A stretch of DNA of 64,000 nucleotides from Dendrophyllia cribrosa (GCA_024195265.1 JAJLRJ010000005.1:46245515-46309514); one strand, 5' to 3'; shown: positions 44,743 to 54,378, counted from the first letter of the stretch. Numbers and translations are program-made. Notes: a model not told the origin generated them from the sequence alone.

Positions 44743-46164
44743 GGACTTTATCCACACATTCCACACAATGAAGGATTGGAAGCTGTTAGAGAGGCACTCA
44801 TTAGTTCTAGTGACTCACAGGATGAAGAATGGGAAGGGACACTTAATGAGGACATTGTTGCTTTTGCGGAGTTGGTATTGAAAAGTAATAATTTTGAATT
44901 TGATGGAAAGCACTACCTACAGAAACTTGGAACGGCAATAGGCACAAGGATGGCTCCTTCCTATGCAAACATTTTCATGGACAGGCTCGAGAGACGTCTA
45001 CTTAGGGATGCGGAAGTTAAGCCCCATATATGGTGGAGGTTTATAGACGATGTATTTTTCATATGGACGGAGGGTGAGGAGAAACTTCAAGAGTTCATAG
45101 ATTATTTGAATAACGCGCATGATACCATCAAATTTACATCGAAATGGTCAACGAGTGAAATCGAATTTTTGGACGTTAAAGTCATAAACGAGTCGGGAGA
45201 TTTACAAACGGACGTATTTGTTAAACCCACAGATAGCCATCAATATTTGCATTACAGTTCATGCCATCCTAACGCATGCAAGAAAGGCATACCTTACGCA
45301 CAGGCTCTACGACTGCGGAGGATTTGTTCGAAACTTTGCTTTTTTGAAAGAAGAGCAAGTGATCTGAGTAAGTTTTTAGTCACAAGAGGATACAAGAAAA
45401 ACTTTGTGGAGAGTCAAATTAGAAGGGCTAGAAATATGTCAAGAAAAGAAGCTTTGGAGGACAAACAGCGTGAACAAATTCAAAAAATACTTTTTGTTGT
45501 GACATACCATCCTGGCTTACCGAATATTGGTGGAATACTAAGAGAGCTGCACCCAATATTGGAGTCATCAGATAGATGCAGCAGAGCCATTAGGAATATC
45601 CCCATGGTAGCATTTAGAAAACCTAAACGTTTGGCGGATTATCTGGTCCACGCAAAGTTAAACAGAAACTCGAGAGAGCGTTTACAACGAGGGGTAAGCA
45701 AGTGCGGGTCGAGGAGATGTGATGTGTGTGGTTACATGAACGTGAAAGATTTTTTTGTTTCCACTACCACTGGTAAAAGATATTCCATTAATTATAGCCT
45801 TAATTGTAATTCGTGTAATGTGGTGTATCTGATAACATGCAAGATATGTGGACTTCAATATGTAGGATCTACCACGACTAAGTTTCGACTTAGATTTAAT
45901 AACCACAAGTCGAGAATCAGACGCCATCAAAAACTTGAACAAGTAAATCGCGAGAATGATGACTTGTTTTATAAGCATCTGTGGAGTGAGGGGCATAACG
46001 GATTGACGGATGTGAAGATTCAGATAATAGACAGGGTGAATGGAGAGAGAGAATTGGGGGAAAAGGAGGGGCAATGGGCGTATAAGCTGAACACTTTGAG
46101 CCCGTATGGTCTCAATGACAATGATTTTTTCTTTGGTCAAAACAAGCGCTCCAGACGCACGTAA
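44743..46164 (+). CDS. Second Penelope-like RT/GIY-YIG frame, 5'-truncated
   Basis: The open frame begins upstream (44,683) in the terminal block, but the family-like sequence starts near 44,743. RT: FDGKHYLQKLGTAIGTRMAP, SYANIFMDRLE, then WWRFIDDVFFIWTEG with the catalytic IDD; thumb LRLRRICSKLCFFERRASDL. GIY-YIG: VVYLITCKICGLQYVGSTTT, then RFNNHKSRIRR. There is a CxxC pair in the linker (RRCDVCGYM). No stop codon interrupts about 470 codons. It lacks the first RT blocks. The sequence is clearly a different subfamily from the 38-kb element. Confidence 0.85.
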   Translation, partial: GLYPHIPHNEGLEAVREALISSSDSQDEEWEGTLNEDIVAFAELVLKSNNFEFDGKHYLQKLGTAIGTRMAPSYANIFMDRLERRLLRDAEVKPHIWWRFIDDVFFIWTEGEEKLQEFIDYLNNAHDTIKFTSKWSTSEIEFLDVKVINESGDLQTDVFVKPTDSHQYLHYSSCHPNACKKGIPYAQALRLRRICSKLCFFERRASDLSKFLVTRGYKKNFVESQIRRARNMSRKEALEDKQREQIQKILFVVTYHPGLPNIGGILRELHPILESSDRCSRAIRNIPMVAFRKPKRLADYLVHAKLNRNSRERLQRGVSKCGSRRCDVCGYMNVKDFFVSTTTGKRYSINYSLNCNSCNVVYLITCKICGLQYVGSTTTKFRLRFNNHKSRIRRHQKLEQVNRENDDLFYKHLWSEGHNGLTDVKIQIIDRVNGERELGEKEGQWAYKLNTLSPYGLNDNDFFFGQNKRSRRT

Positions 46165-46325
46165 CAATATTAGTTTATTAGCGCGCGCGTACGTCCGGGA
46201 TTGTTTATTGTTGCGCGCGCGTGATTAAGCGCGTGGTCTAGATTTTTTATTTGTCCGTGCTCGCGATTGTTATATTCGACAGTTTTAAAAGTATTATGGC
46301 GCGTGCTTTTGTAACGACCATTTTA

Positions 46326-46366
46326 CCCTGATGAAGGCTGTTGAATGCAGCCGAAATATAGGTATT
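46326..46366 (+). ncRNA. Hammerhead-like motif downstream of second Penelope ORF
   Basis: CCCTGATGAAGGCTGTTGAA then TGCAGCCGAAATATAGG: the consensus CTGATGA box, a GGCTG/CAGCC stem and a GAAA box. This is the best core in the window. The cleavage-side strand (stems I and III) was not resolved by eye. Confidence 0.5.
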
Positions 46367-46402
46367 GACAAAATTTACAATTTGTCTTGACATTTGTGAT
46401 AG

Positions 46403-46800
46403 TATATATATATATACTATCACAAATTCAATGAATGTAGATCAGACTTCAGAAGATATCCATTCGTGTAATGCTACAGCACTGTTTCGTATGGTCAAAA
46501 GAGGACCACACTCATCAGGCAATTTTAACGAATGACCCGTACATTTCAAAACTGGCGATTATAAGCATTTAACACCGTTGCTATGCAATATATAAACAAA
46601 ATGAACAACGAGGTATATAAATAGTTGCAATGAGATACAAAAGCGGAATGCATGAGGGATTGCGTTACTGTGTGACAGTTAGGTTATCATGGAGTTCTTG
46701 AGTATAAATCTGTTCCTGTGGCGGCATGAACTTGCTAGTTCGCTGCGTTTGTTTTAGGCTACATAGTTCTTTTTGACAGATTATAATAAAGTAATGTTTC
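46403..46800. mobile_element. Penelope end, minus-strand hammerhead-like core
   Basis: After a short TA tract the minus strand carries CCTGATGAGTGTGGTCC...GACCATACGAAACAG (about 46,481-46,524), the CTGATGA-stem-CGAAAC order of the hammerhead core. No coding is seen. Confidence 0.5.
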
Positions 46801-46806
46801 TACCAT

Positions 46807-47366
46807 TTACCTTTTATCCCCGGCTTGTAGTTGATTTAGCGCTTCGCTTTCCACAGTTTTAACACGATACATTCGAATTCCACAGATAATGCCATAAAGG
46901 GTCTTCGCTGGATACATCTCCCCTTTATTATTCGCACTGACCTCTTGGACAAATTTGCTGACCCAGTAGTTCAATGGCTGGACTTTGTGTGCAATTCTTG
47001 ATAACATTTGAATGCTCGGCTCATCCTCGGTGTAAGAACCTGTCAAATTCACGAGTGACGTAAAACAAAGAAAACAAAAGGCATAAAACAATAGAGTCAA
47101 CTGGGAATGCAATACTACAAAGGTAAAAAACAAAGGAAAAAGTCACAGGTTGTTACACCGAGGTAAACCCGAATGCTCCACCCGCATCAAGTACAGGGAC
47201 TTTAACTTTCCGATTAATCTGCCACTCACGAAACATTTTGACCGCCCATTTAGTTTTGTAAGCTGTTGACTTAGGAATACTCTCTTCTAACAACTTCAAT
47301 ATTCCTCTTCTCCACTTTTTGCTTTTCGAAAACGGCCTTCGATGTGCTCCTCAACAGACGCTGCCA
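46807..47366 (-). pseudogene. Crypton-like recombinase, N-terminal two-exon fragment
   Basis: Upstream part (about 47,366-47,155): a MAASVEEHIEG start, a stop/frame break, then LLEESIPKSTAYKTKWAVKM, FREWQ. After a likely ~110-bp intron (acceptor TTTGACAG near 47,041) the frame continues PLNYWVSKFVQEVSAN and YPAKTLYGIICGIRMY. This is the N-terminal DNA-binding half of DUF3504/Crypton proteins; the catalytic domain is missing. Confidence 0.65.
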
Positions 47367-47704
47367 TTTTCAAACGCGCATGAAAGCACACTAACACCCA
47401 AAATAGAATTCAAAACAAAATCTAAGATTATTCACATTGTCTCAGGAAAAACAAAGGCATATCACACTACCCTGTGAAATTGCATTGTGGCATACTTTGA
47501 GAAGCCAGATCAAAAACTCGTGCTTCGGGTTGAAACCCTCGCACTCGTTGTTGATCTATTACATAATTATTTGTAAAAAAGATCTATGTAGCCTTAACAA
47601 ACGTAACGAATTAGCTAGTTCATGTCGTCACCGAAACAAGTACGTTCTCAGGAACTTTAGAATCACGTGATACAACTGCTACCTAGCAACCATCTGTATT
47701 ATAT
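47367..47704. other. Spacer, nothing recognised
   Basis: No supported gene or defined repeat. Confidence 0.4.
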
Positions 47705-47985
47705 GATGAAAAATGAAAATAAAAACTTTATTTAGTGATACGTATCAAAACCTTCAAGTTTGGGATAAAATCCATACTAATGTGGGGACACAAATAGACT
47801 ACAACTAAAAAAAAAATTATACCGCCAGCATTCAAAATTTAGCGGTCATTCGTTGTAACTGCCTGAAGAGTGTGGTCCTTCTTTAATCATATATACGAAA
47901 CAGAGCTGTAGCAACAAAGCGACGAATCACTCTTGGAATCTGGAACCAATTAATAAGAATATATATATATATATATATATATATT
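47705..47985 (+). mobile_element. Penelope end with hammerhead-like core
   Basis: About 47,857-47,915 reads GCCTGAAGAGTGTGGTCC, a loop, then ATACGAAACAGAGCTGTAGC, a sense-oriented relative of the 46,481-46,524 motif. A (TA)n tract follows at about 47,960-47,985. No RT frame remains. Confidence 0.5.
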
Positions 47986-48097
47986 TATTTATTTAACCAA
48001 ATATTGAATAGAAATCCTCATCGGCTATGAGAGTGCTCAATAGTTAGACTAGAGCAATAAATAAGTAGAAACGTAGAGCTGGATTATTTGGTCGAGC

Positions 48098-49068
48098 AAG
48101 GGTTTCTTTCACGTGTTTAATTTTGTCCAAAGGAATCTTGTGCTCGCATATGGGGCAAATCTTTTTATTATCATGCCAAAAGCATTTGGGACATTTCACG
48201 ACTCCGGTTACATGGGCCTTTATCACGCGGCGGCCATGTTGATTCCCAGGAGAATAAAATGCTTTGTTTTCCCCTGCTTAACCTCGTTGTCAACTTTTTC
48301 ACTGCGAGGCTTGGGGGGCAAATCTTTTGTTTTTATACAAAATGGCGGGGCGTGATAAAAGCCCATGTACATTTGAACTCTCGCAATGATGACATGGAAT
48401 TTGACTTTTTGCCTAAATTATTTTCCTGCTTTCCTCCTCTTCGTTGTCGGTTGAATTTCCTTCATCCTTCCTCCAACTCCTCCTCCTCCTTCTCCTCCTC
48501 CTCCTCCACAATTCTATTGTTTCCTCCTCCTCCTCCTCCTCCTCAATTCTATTGTTTTCTCCTCCTCCTCCTCCTCCTCCTCCTCCTTCTCCTCCTCCCC
48601 AAGGATCTACAGGCTGAGAGAAAGTATTTGTGTCCTTGTTTTGTCCTTTTTGTCATTGTCTATAAATCCACAAATACTTTCTCTCAACCTGTAGATCCTT
48701 GGGGAGGAGGAGAAGGAGGAGGAGGAGGAGGAGGAAACAATAGAATTGTGGAGGAGGAGCAGGAGGAGGAAGAAACCATAGAATTGTGGAGGAGGAGGAG
48801 GAGGAGGAGGAGGAGGAGGAGGAGGAGGAGGAGGAGGAAGGATGAAGGAAATTCAACCGACAACGAAGAGGAGGAAAGCGGGAAAATAATTCAGGCAAAA
48901 AGTCAAATTCCATGTCATCATTGCGAGAGTTCAAATGTACATGTAACCGGAGTCGTGAAAGGTCCCAAATGCTTTTGGCATGATAATAAAAAGATTTGCC
49001 CCATATGCGAGCACAAGATTCCTTTGGACAAAATTAAACACGTGAAAGAAACCCTTGCTCGTTGCGAT
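48098..49068. repeat. 1-kb imperfect palindrome (inverted duplication)
   Basis: Left arm 48,098-48,635 and right arm 48,660-49,068 are inverted copies, with (TCC)n on the left mirrored by (GGA)n on the right and a ~30-nt centre near 48,645. The left arm carries an extra 151-bp element at 48,214-48,364. The right arm runs into the coding end and polyadenylation signal at 49,214. Confidence 0.85.
48214..48364. mobile_element. Short MITE inside one palindrome arm
   Basis: Ends GGGCCTTTATCACG and CGTGATAAAAGCCC. It is absent from the other arm, where the surrounding sequence ACATGTACATTT is continuous. AT or ATG is duplicated at the edges. Confidence 0.75.
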
Positions 49069-49143
49069 GATTGCAGTGCAGTGAGACACAGAAAACCAAG
49101 GGAATCAAAGAGCACTTTGTATAAACCCGATGAAAAAGAATAA
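48840..49143 (+). CDS. Cysteine-rich protein, 3' exon or gene fragment
   Basis: The open frame runs from 48,259, but its first part is translated repeat. The credible part starts near the end of the GGA tract: NSTDNEEEESGKIIQ, then C-x2-C (IPCHHCESS), a GPKCFW, C-x2-C (KICPICEHKI) and C-x2-C (ARCDDC), ending KPDEKE and TAA. Three CxxC pairs suggest zinc binding, perhaps a ribbon-type fold. AATAAA at 49,214-49,219 follows. I do not recognise the protein; it may be an element gene or a duplicated host exon. Confidence 0.45.
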
Positions 49144-49319
49144 ATCAACTCTGTCTGTTCCTTTCCAACTAAGCTTTTAAATTGTCTGTATAATTATGAA
49201 ATTGTTTGTTATCAATAAATATAGTTTGACCTTAAACAAAGTGTGGGTATATTGTTTTAGCACGCGCATGTTATTGGTTGCTTTGTTAATTTTTCCGAGG
49301 TGCTAATTTTTCATGCAAA

Positions 49320-49564
49320 TTTGGTTCAGTGTAAGTTCGCATAATTAAAAGTTTGAACTTTGAAGCTACGGTTAAAGAAATTAAAACTTGAAGGTGATGG
49401 GTGGGAAACTGAAATCGATATAGAGTCTAGCAATGAGGCGGCAATAAGAATGTTGCATTAAATAAGAATAAGAAGCGGGTTTTTTATACTGCGTAATGTT
49501 ATTGCTTCTAAACTTGAATGTTTCGGAAACCTCTAATTAGTTTTATTCAGCTATAATATCCACA
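49320..49564 (+). repeat. Duplicated 5' flank of tRNA-His-like gene
   Basis: Blocks such as GGGAAACT, CTAGAGTCTAG-like, AACTTGAATGTTT and TAGTTTTATTCAGCTATAAT recur in order upstream of the disrupted tRNA at 27,217-27,492. The tRNA and its flank were therefore copied as a unit. Confidence 0.6.
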
Positions 49565-49636
49565 GCTTTGATGGTCTAGTGGTTAAGACACTGCGTTGTG
49601 GCCGCAGTAACCCAGGTTCGAGTCCTGGTCAAAGCA
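49565..49636 (+). tRNA. tRNA-His (GTG)
   Basis: 72 nt fold as a full cloverleaf: acceptor GCTTTGA/TCAAAGC (7 bp), D-stem GTCT/AGAC, anticodon stem CTGCG/CGCAG with loop TTGTGGC (anticodon GTG, His), T-stem CCAGG/CCTGG with loop TTCGAGT, and discriminator A. Boxes A (TGGTCTAGTGG) and B (GGTTCGAGTCC) are intact. No intron and no CCA. No strong T-run terminator is seen directly downstream, so it may be a dispersed tRNA copy rather than an expressed gene. Confidence 0.75.
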
Positions 49637-49921
49637 TGTTGTTTCGCTCTGTCTGTAAAGTATATCTGTGTCAGTTGTGTTTAGTTTTGAAGTGAGTTGG
49701 AATGGAGCGGGCAAGTTTGGGCAGGTCTATTGTTTCTATTGTTTGGGAATAACACAAAAGTGTTACCTATTCCAAATTAGTATGCAGGAAGGCATGTTGT
49801 GACGTCATTGACTAGGCATAGCTAATGAGGGGAATGCAGGGGAGTGCAGGGGAATGCCGTAACGGGGCTTATCTTCAGCCTTCTACTACTACTCATGTTG
49901 GGTTTGCAGATAATAAAAGAG

Positions 49922-50017
49922 CAAGGTTCTGAGTACCGAGAGCGACCCGTTCTAGAAAACACGTGCTTTTTCAACCTAATCCTACACTATATATCCAGCA
50001 CGAGATGTCCCATTACA
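49922..50017 (-). repeat. 3' LTR, truncated
   Basis: It matches the 5' LTR from CAAGGTTCTGAG to GTCCCATTACA. The outer ~80 bp (U5 side) present in the other LTR are missing, and the left flank is unrelated, so the element end was lost by deletion or rearrangement. No target duplication can therefore be read. Confidence 0.85.
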
Positions 50018-50035
50018 CTATCCCCTCCCTAAAAG
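50018..50035 (-). promoter_or_regulatory. Polypurine tract
   Basis: On the minus strand AGGGAGGGGATAG directly precedes the LTR start TGTAATGGG, the position where plus-strand priming occurs in LTR elements. Confidence 0.75.
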
Positions 50036-50148
50036 GAAGGAATCTCCGGATTCACGATTACTACGAGTAACAAAACAAAATAAAGTCAATCCGTTTAGTC
50101 TTTTAGCAAAACTCTTGAAGGTTAATCTCTCTACAAGAAAGAACAGTT

Positions 50149-51243
50149 TCAAAGTCCTCGCAATGTTCTAGCCTTCTTCGGCAACTTTGGTCTCAGTTTC
50201 TGTATCCGCTCCTTGTCCTTTATTTGCTTGTCTTCCAACATCTTCAAGCGGTCCGATATCTGCTGCAAACTATTTAGAATCCATTCTCCATAACGGTCTG
50301 GAGGATTCCTTACGTGTACTGGTCTGGGGTTCTGTCCACTTGGCTGTTCTTCTTCGGCCTCATGTTCGTCTTCTCTTTTCTCCTCCACGCTTGCGTGACC
50401 ATTTTGAACACCTTCTGACAGTCCACCTCCCCCTGCATCCGGCATATCTACTATCTGGTCACATCCACCACTCTGTTCGATTTCTCCTACTGCAGCTGTA
50501 TCAGCAAGGCAGGACCCATACCCGCTCTCATCTTGCACATCAACAACCTCGTTAGAGAGCTCATCTCTAGCCGCAACCCCGATAACCTCATCTTCAGTTC
50601 CACCAGTAACCGTATCAGGCTCCACTGACTCCACCTCCCCACAAGCTTGTGCTACCCATTCACTTTCCTCGCTTCCACCTTGAGGTGCATCCACTGACCC
50701 CCAGCAACTGGTTCCTCTAAGGGTTCTTCCTGCCTCCTCTGATACAACCGCAGATTGTTGAAATGAACTACTTGAGATCTCCTGGAATGTCCCCTGACAT
50801 TCTTCACCCGATACGTGACGTCCGTGACGCGCACCACTACCTCAAATGGGCCCTCCCACTGCCGATGGAATTTGCTTGCTTCACCCGGATTTAAGTGTGG
50901 AGTGTAGCGTAGCACTATATCACCAGTCTGAAACACCACGTGTTTTACGCCCTTGTCATACCCATTTTTCTGCCGACGCTGAGCTACTTGCAGACTTTCC
51001 CTCACGTCACGGTATGCAGTTTCTAAACTACGCTGAAGATCACTGACAAACTCCCTGTAGTTCCTTTCATCGTCTTCGGCTCCGCCCATCATCATATCCA
51101 GGGGTATCCGCATCTTCCTTCCAAACATAAGTTCAAAAGGTGTATGTCCCGTGGAGGAGTGGACACTACTTGTAAAGGCCATCATACAGTAATCTAGGTA
51201 TTCATCCCAACTCTGTGGATCATCTTCAACTCTGGCCTTCAGC
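50149..51243 (-). pseudogene. Gypsy integrase C-terminal region and pol tail
   Basis: The frame ending at 50,652 contains DDPQSWDEYLDYCMMAFTSS, HTPFELMFGRKMRIPLD and the C-terminal SH3-like block (FHRQWEGPFEVVVRV, VVHFNNLRLYQRR). A second, shifted frame (50,694-50,149) is acidic and ends near PVHVRNPPDRYGEW, a typical end of Gypsy pol, so a frameshift near 50,690 is likely. The LINE insertion at 51,257 separates this from the catalytic core. Confidence 0.8.
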
Positions 51244-51256
51244 ATGTTTTTTAAAG

Positions 51257-51660
51257 CACTTGGGCTGAGACCAGATTCTTCAAAACACCAGAGACAAATC
51301 AATCTCTGTTTCCTTCTAGCTAGACACTATATCTGGCTCTGCAAATCAAAAGATCTTCTACCTCGTATGACGGGCTTTCTCCGACATGCGAAATCTATAT
51401 ACGATATAGAAACAAAACAAGGTAGCGTTTTTCAAAAAAGGTGGTCACTTCTTGATGATTTTTTAAAATAACTTATTTCATAGTACATCACTGCTCTCTT
51501 CACTTCTAGCTCCGGCTTTCTCGATTTTTCTGCCTTTGTATATAGCTATTACCCTGTTTTTGCTTTTGTCACTGTCACCTCTGTTAATTTGTCAATTCTC
51601 TCTTTACAAATGTAAATGTAAAAGCGCGTAATTGTTCAATAAATAAATAAATAAAAAAAA
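51257..51660 (+). mobile_element. 5'-truncated Tx1-like LINE inside Gypsy integrase
   Basis: A 13-bp target duplication with one mismatch, ATGTT(T/C)TTTAAAG, lies at 51,244-51,256 and 51,661-51,673. The insert ends in AATAAATAAATAAATAAAAA and encodes a LINE C-terminus (ARHYIWLCKSKDLLPRM, then FQKRWSLLDDFLK and stop at 51,471), similar to the 7-kb fragment. It is inserted opposite to Gypsy and splits the integrase frame after the NLHKTLKN block. Confidence 0.9.
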
Positions 51661-51673
51661 ATGTTCTTTAAAG

Positions 51674-52460
51674 TTTTGTGCAGGTTCTCAATCTGTCCAT
51701 TTCCCTCTGGGTGGTACGCAGTTGACCGCGTTTTGTTGATTTCCAGCAAATGGCACATTTCCTCAATCACTTGGGACTCGAAGTTTCTTCCCTGATCACT
51801 GTGCATGCATACTGTCTGGCACACCATATCGACACACCTAGTTCCATCACCAACACCCTTTCACAAGTTGTGGCACGTTGATTGGGAATTGCAAACTCCT
51901 CAGCCCACTTTGTAAAACTGCACTGCACAGTCAGAATGTAGCGGTTCCTTTTCGAGACCTTGGTAAGGGACCAACGATGTCAATATGGATTCTCTGCATG
52001 GGGTTCCCAGATGGTATTGGATGTAGGGGTGCCTTTGGCTTAGGTCTGGACTTGCACTTGGCACATGTCAGACAACTGCTACAGTACCGATGCACTGCTT
52101 TTGTCAACCCTGGTCTCCAAAACCTGGCTTTCATCTTTCTCAAGGTCTTCATCCTTCCTAAGTGGGCACCTGCTGGACCATCGTGAACTTCAGTGAGCGC
52201 TTCTTTAATAAGATCCGAGGTAAGACCATTCTGCTCTTCGCTGAAGAAATTCCCTCGGCTGGCCGCAGGTAAAGTACTCCTTCTCGTAGCTCCAGCAATT
52301 CCCACTGTGCCCATATTTCCCTTGTTGCTCGACTTAAGGGCTGGAGCTCCTCAGCAGTCGGTTTCTTCCACTCCCGCGACACCCGATCTACAACTGGGCC
52401 AATATCTGGATCAGTCTGCTGGTGACTGTTGCTATCTGTGGTTCTGAAAGTGGAACACAA
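51674..52460 (-). pseudogene. Gypsy integrase: zinc-binding and catalytic core
   Basis: The HHCC domain is visible (EVHDGPAGAHLGR...HRYCSSCLTCAKC, within 52,314-51,931), then the first catalytic Asp (RIHIDIVGPLPRS), then, after a frame break, the second Asp (HSDQGRNFESQVIEEM) and Glu (GNGQIENLHKTL). All three DDE residues are present, but in different frames. Confidence 0.85.
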
Positions 52461-52860
52461 GAGGGGCAGTCTCCATGATTTCGCCTAGGCCGTCGAGACA
52501 AACTGTCTGCATTGCTGTGTTGTTTCCCAGGCCGATGTTGGATCTCGTAATCATATTCTTGGAGGCGTTCAAGCCAACGAGCCACTTGTCCTTGGGGTTC
52601 TTTAAAGGACGTCAACCATCGTAATGACTGATGGTCAGTTCGTAAACAAAACTTCCGCCCTAACAAATAGTATCAGAAGTAGTCAAAGTGAGTAACTAAA
52701 AAGTGAGTAACTAAAGCCTTTCATGTTCGTTCAAGGAGCGACTACCATAAGCAATCACTCGCTCGGTCCCATCTGGTTGCTGCTGAGACAAAACCGCTCC
52801 AAATTCCTAGGTACTGGGTTGCATCGGTATCAAGTATGAAAGACCCTGCCGCAGGGCTGA
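52388..52860 (-). pseudogene. Gypsy RNase H
   Basis: The frame 52,666-52,388 carries LRTDHQSLRWL, GQVARWLERLQEYDYEIQHR and PGKQHSNADSLSRRP, the RNase H end typical of Gypsy. The upstream part (DTDATQYLG, then a QQQPDGTERVIAYGSRSLN-type block) is in another frame, and a short TGAGTAACTAAA duplication sits between them. Confidence 0.8.
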
Positions 52861-52984
52861 AATCGGGATAAGCTATAGAACTGGCGCGCTTACCAGACGA
52901 TCTTTCAGCTCCTCAAACGCAGCTTGTTGTTCCTGTTGCAAACCAAAGGGTACATTCTTCCTACACAGTTTATAAAGGGGCTCA

Positions 52985-53160
52985 GCAATAATGGAGAATC
53001 CAAGGATGAACTTTCAGTAATAGGCCTCTAACATATCATCTGTCCAAGGCAGTGGTATGGCATCCTTCTGTATCAGCTGGTTAAGTTTACTGTAGTCATT
53101 GCACATACGGTATGTCCCGTCATGTTTCCTAGCAAGTACTACTGGACTGCTCCAAGGACT
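52985..53160 (-). pseudogene. Gypsy reverse transcriptase, core deleted
   Basis: After the protease frame the minus strand reads SPWSSPVVLARKHDGTYRMC, NDYSKLNQLIQKDAIPLPW, then jumps within a few residues to a post-catalytic block (ILGFSIIAEPLYKL). The palm, including the YxDD active site (around 150-200 residues), is missing. This is a deletion and makes the element unable to reverse transcribe. Confidence 0.8.
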
Positions 53161-54378
53161 TTAAGATGGTTCAATACTGCCTGTAGCTAGCAGCTCTTTC
53201 AGTTGCTGATGGATAACTTCTCGCTGATAGGGTGGTACTCGACGAGGAGGCTGTTTAACTGGCTTGCAATCACCCGTGTCAATTACACGTTCTAAGAGGC
53301 CACACGTTCCTAAATCAGAGCTGTCCTTCGCAAAGATGTCCTCATATTCCGTTACCAAAGACAAAAACTGCTCTGTTTGGTCTTCCGAAAGCCCTTCCAG
53401 GTTACTTTGCAACTTTTCATCCTTTTTTGGCTGCTCCTCTTTCACCCCTGGTCTGTTAATAACCGAACAAGATGGGTGAGAGACACTTGTTGAATCCTGA
53501 TATGGTTCCAATGGAACCACACGGCCATCCCCACTACTAACAGGATGATATTCAGCAACAGGAAGATCTGCCCGTAGTCTGATTGACCTATCTGAGAAGT
53601 TAGCAACCCGAACTAGAGTCAATCCATCCTTGGGGAAAATTAAGGAGCGAGCTATATTGATTTCCGATTTGCCACTCAGTTCCCTTGACTCCTCTAAAAT
53701 CCCAAGAGTACCAGTATTATGTTCAAATCCATTCTCCAATTTGACCTCTATCACTTGTTCAGTTCCGGGTTCCACTTGTATATCATCACACAGAACAAAT
53801 CGACAAACACTAGGTATGACCTTGCAGTACCTGAATAGGATTTCAGTGTTTCCGACTACAAAGGTTCCAGTGTCATAGTGAATTTTACATCGAAAGTGCG
53901 GGAAAAAGTCTGAGCCAAGTATGCAGTCATGGGATAGGCCCCGTGCAATCATAACTGGCCAAAAACAATCAATGTTTCCTAGACGGAATCTAACTTTTGT
54001 TTCTCCCAGAACTGTTAATTCATTTCTATTTGCAGTAGTCAAAGTCCCGGTGACTGGCTCGATTTTTGTAACAAGCCCACTTTTCTTCCATGTTCCCTCA
54101 TTCAAAACACTAACAGTTGCACCAGTGTCTAGCAATATACAAGTCACACTATGATTCACAATATCTGTAACATAGATTCCGGAGTCTGATGTTGCTGATA
54201 ATACCTTGTTATTTACACAAGCAAGGTTGTTTATCTCACCGGCGACCACTGATTCTTGGGCCACAAATCCAGGTCTCACGGGGACTGCCTGGCCCTCGGC
54301 AGGCCCTGAGCTCCGTTTCCCCCTTCTTTGTGTGGACAGTTTCGATCGAAATGGCCAGGTTCGCGGCAAGCAAAACAT
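53161..54378 (-). CDS. Gypsy aspartic protease and pol linker
   Basis: A 405-codon open frame. The retropepsin active site is CILLDTGATVSVLNEG (about residues 80-95), with a second motif region DCILGSDFF. The end (FAKDSSDLGTCGLLERVIDT, then PPRRVPPYQREVIHQQLKEL) is the start of the RT domain. The frame stops at 53,161, where the RT would continue. The product would mature Gag and Pol. Confidence 0.82.
   Translation of the reverse strand: MFCLPRTWPFRSKLSTQRRGKRSSGPAEGQAVPVRPGFVAQESVVAGEINNLACVNNKVLSATSDSGIYVTDIVNHSVTCILLDTGATVSVLNEGTWKKSGLVTKIEPVTGTLTTANRNELTVLGETKVRFRLGNIDCFWPVMIARGLSHDCILGSDFFPHFRCKIHYDTGTFVVGNTEILFRYCKVIPSVCRFVLCDDIQVEPGTEQVIEVKLENGFEHNTGTLGILEESRELSGKSEINIARSLIFPKDGLTLVRVANFSDRSIRLRADLPVAEYHPVSSGDGRVVPLEPYQDSTSVSHPSCSVINRPGVKEEQPKKDEKLQSNLEGLSEDQTEQFLSLVTEYEDIFAKDSSDLGTCGLLERVIDTGDCKPVKQPPRRVPPYQREVIHQQLKELLATGSIEPS

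Noticed and set aside
45682..46167. 161-codon minus-strand frame
   Set aside because: It is the antisense shadow of the second Penelope-like coding frame.
48259..48840. Long N-terminal extension of the cysteine-rich frame
   Set aside because: It translates the MITE, a (TCC)n tract and a (GGA)n tract of a palindrome, giving poly-Ser, poly-Pro and poly-Arg runs without protein character.
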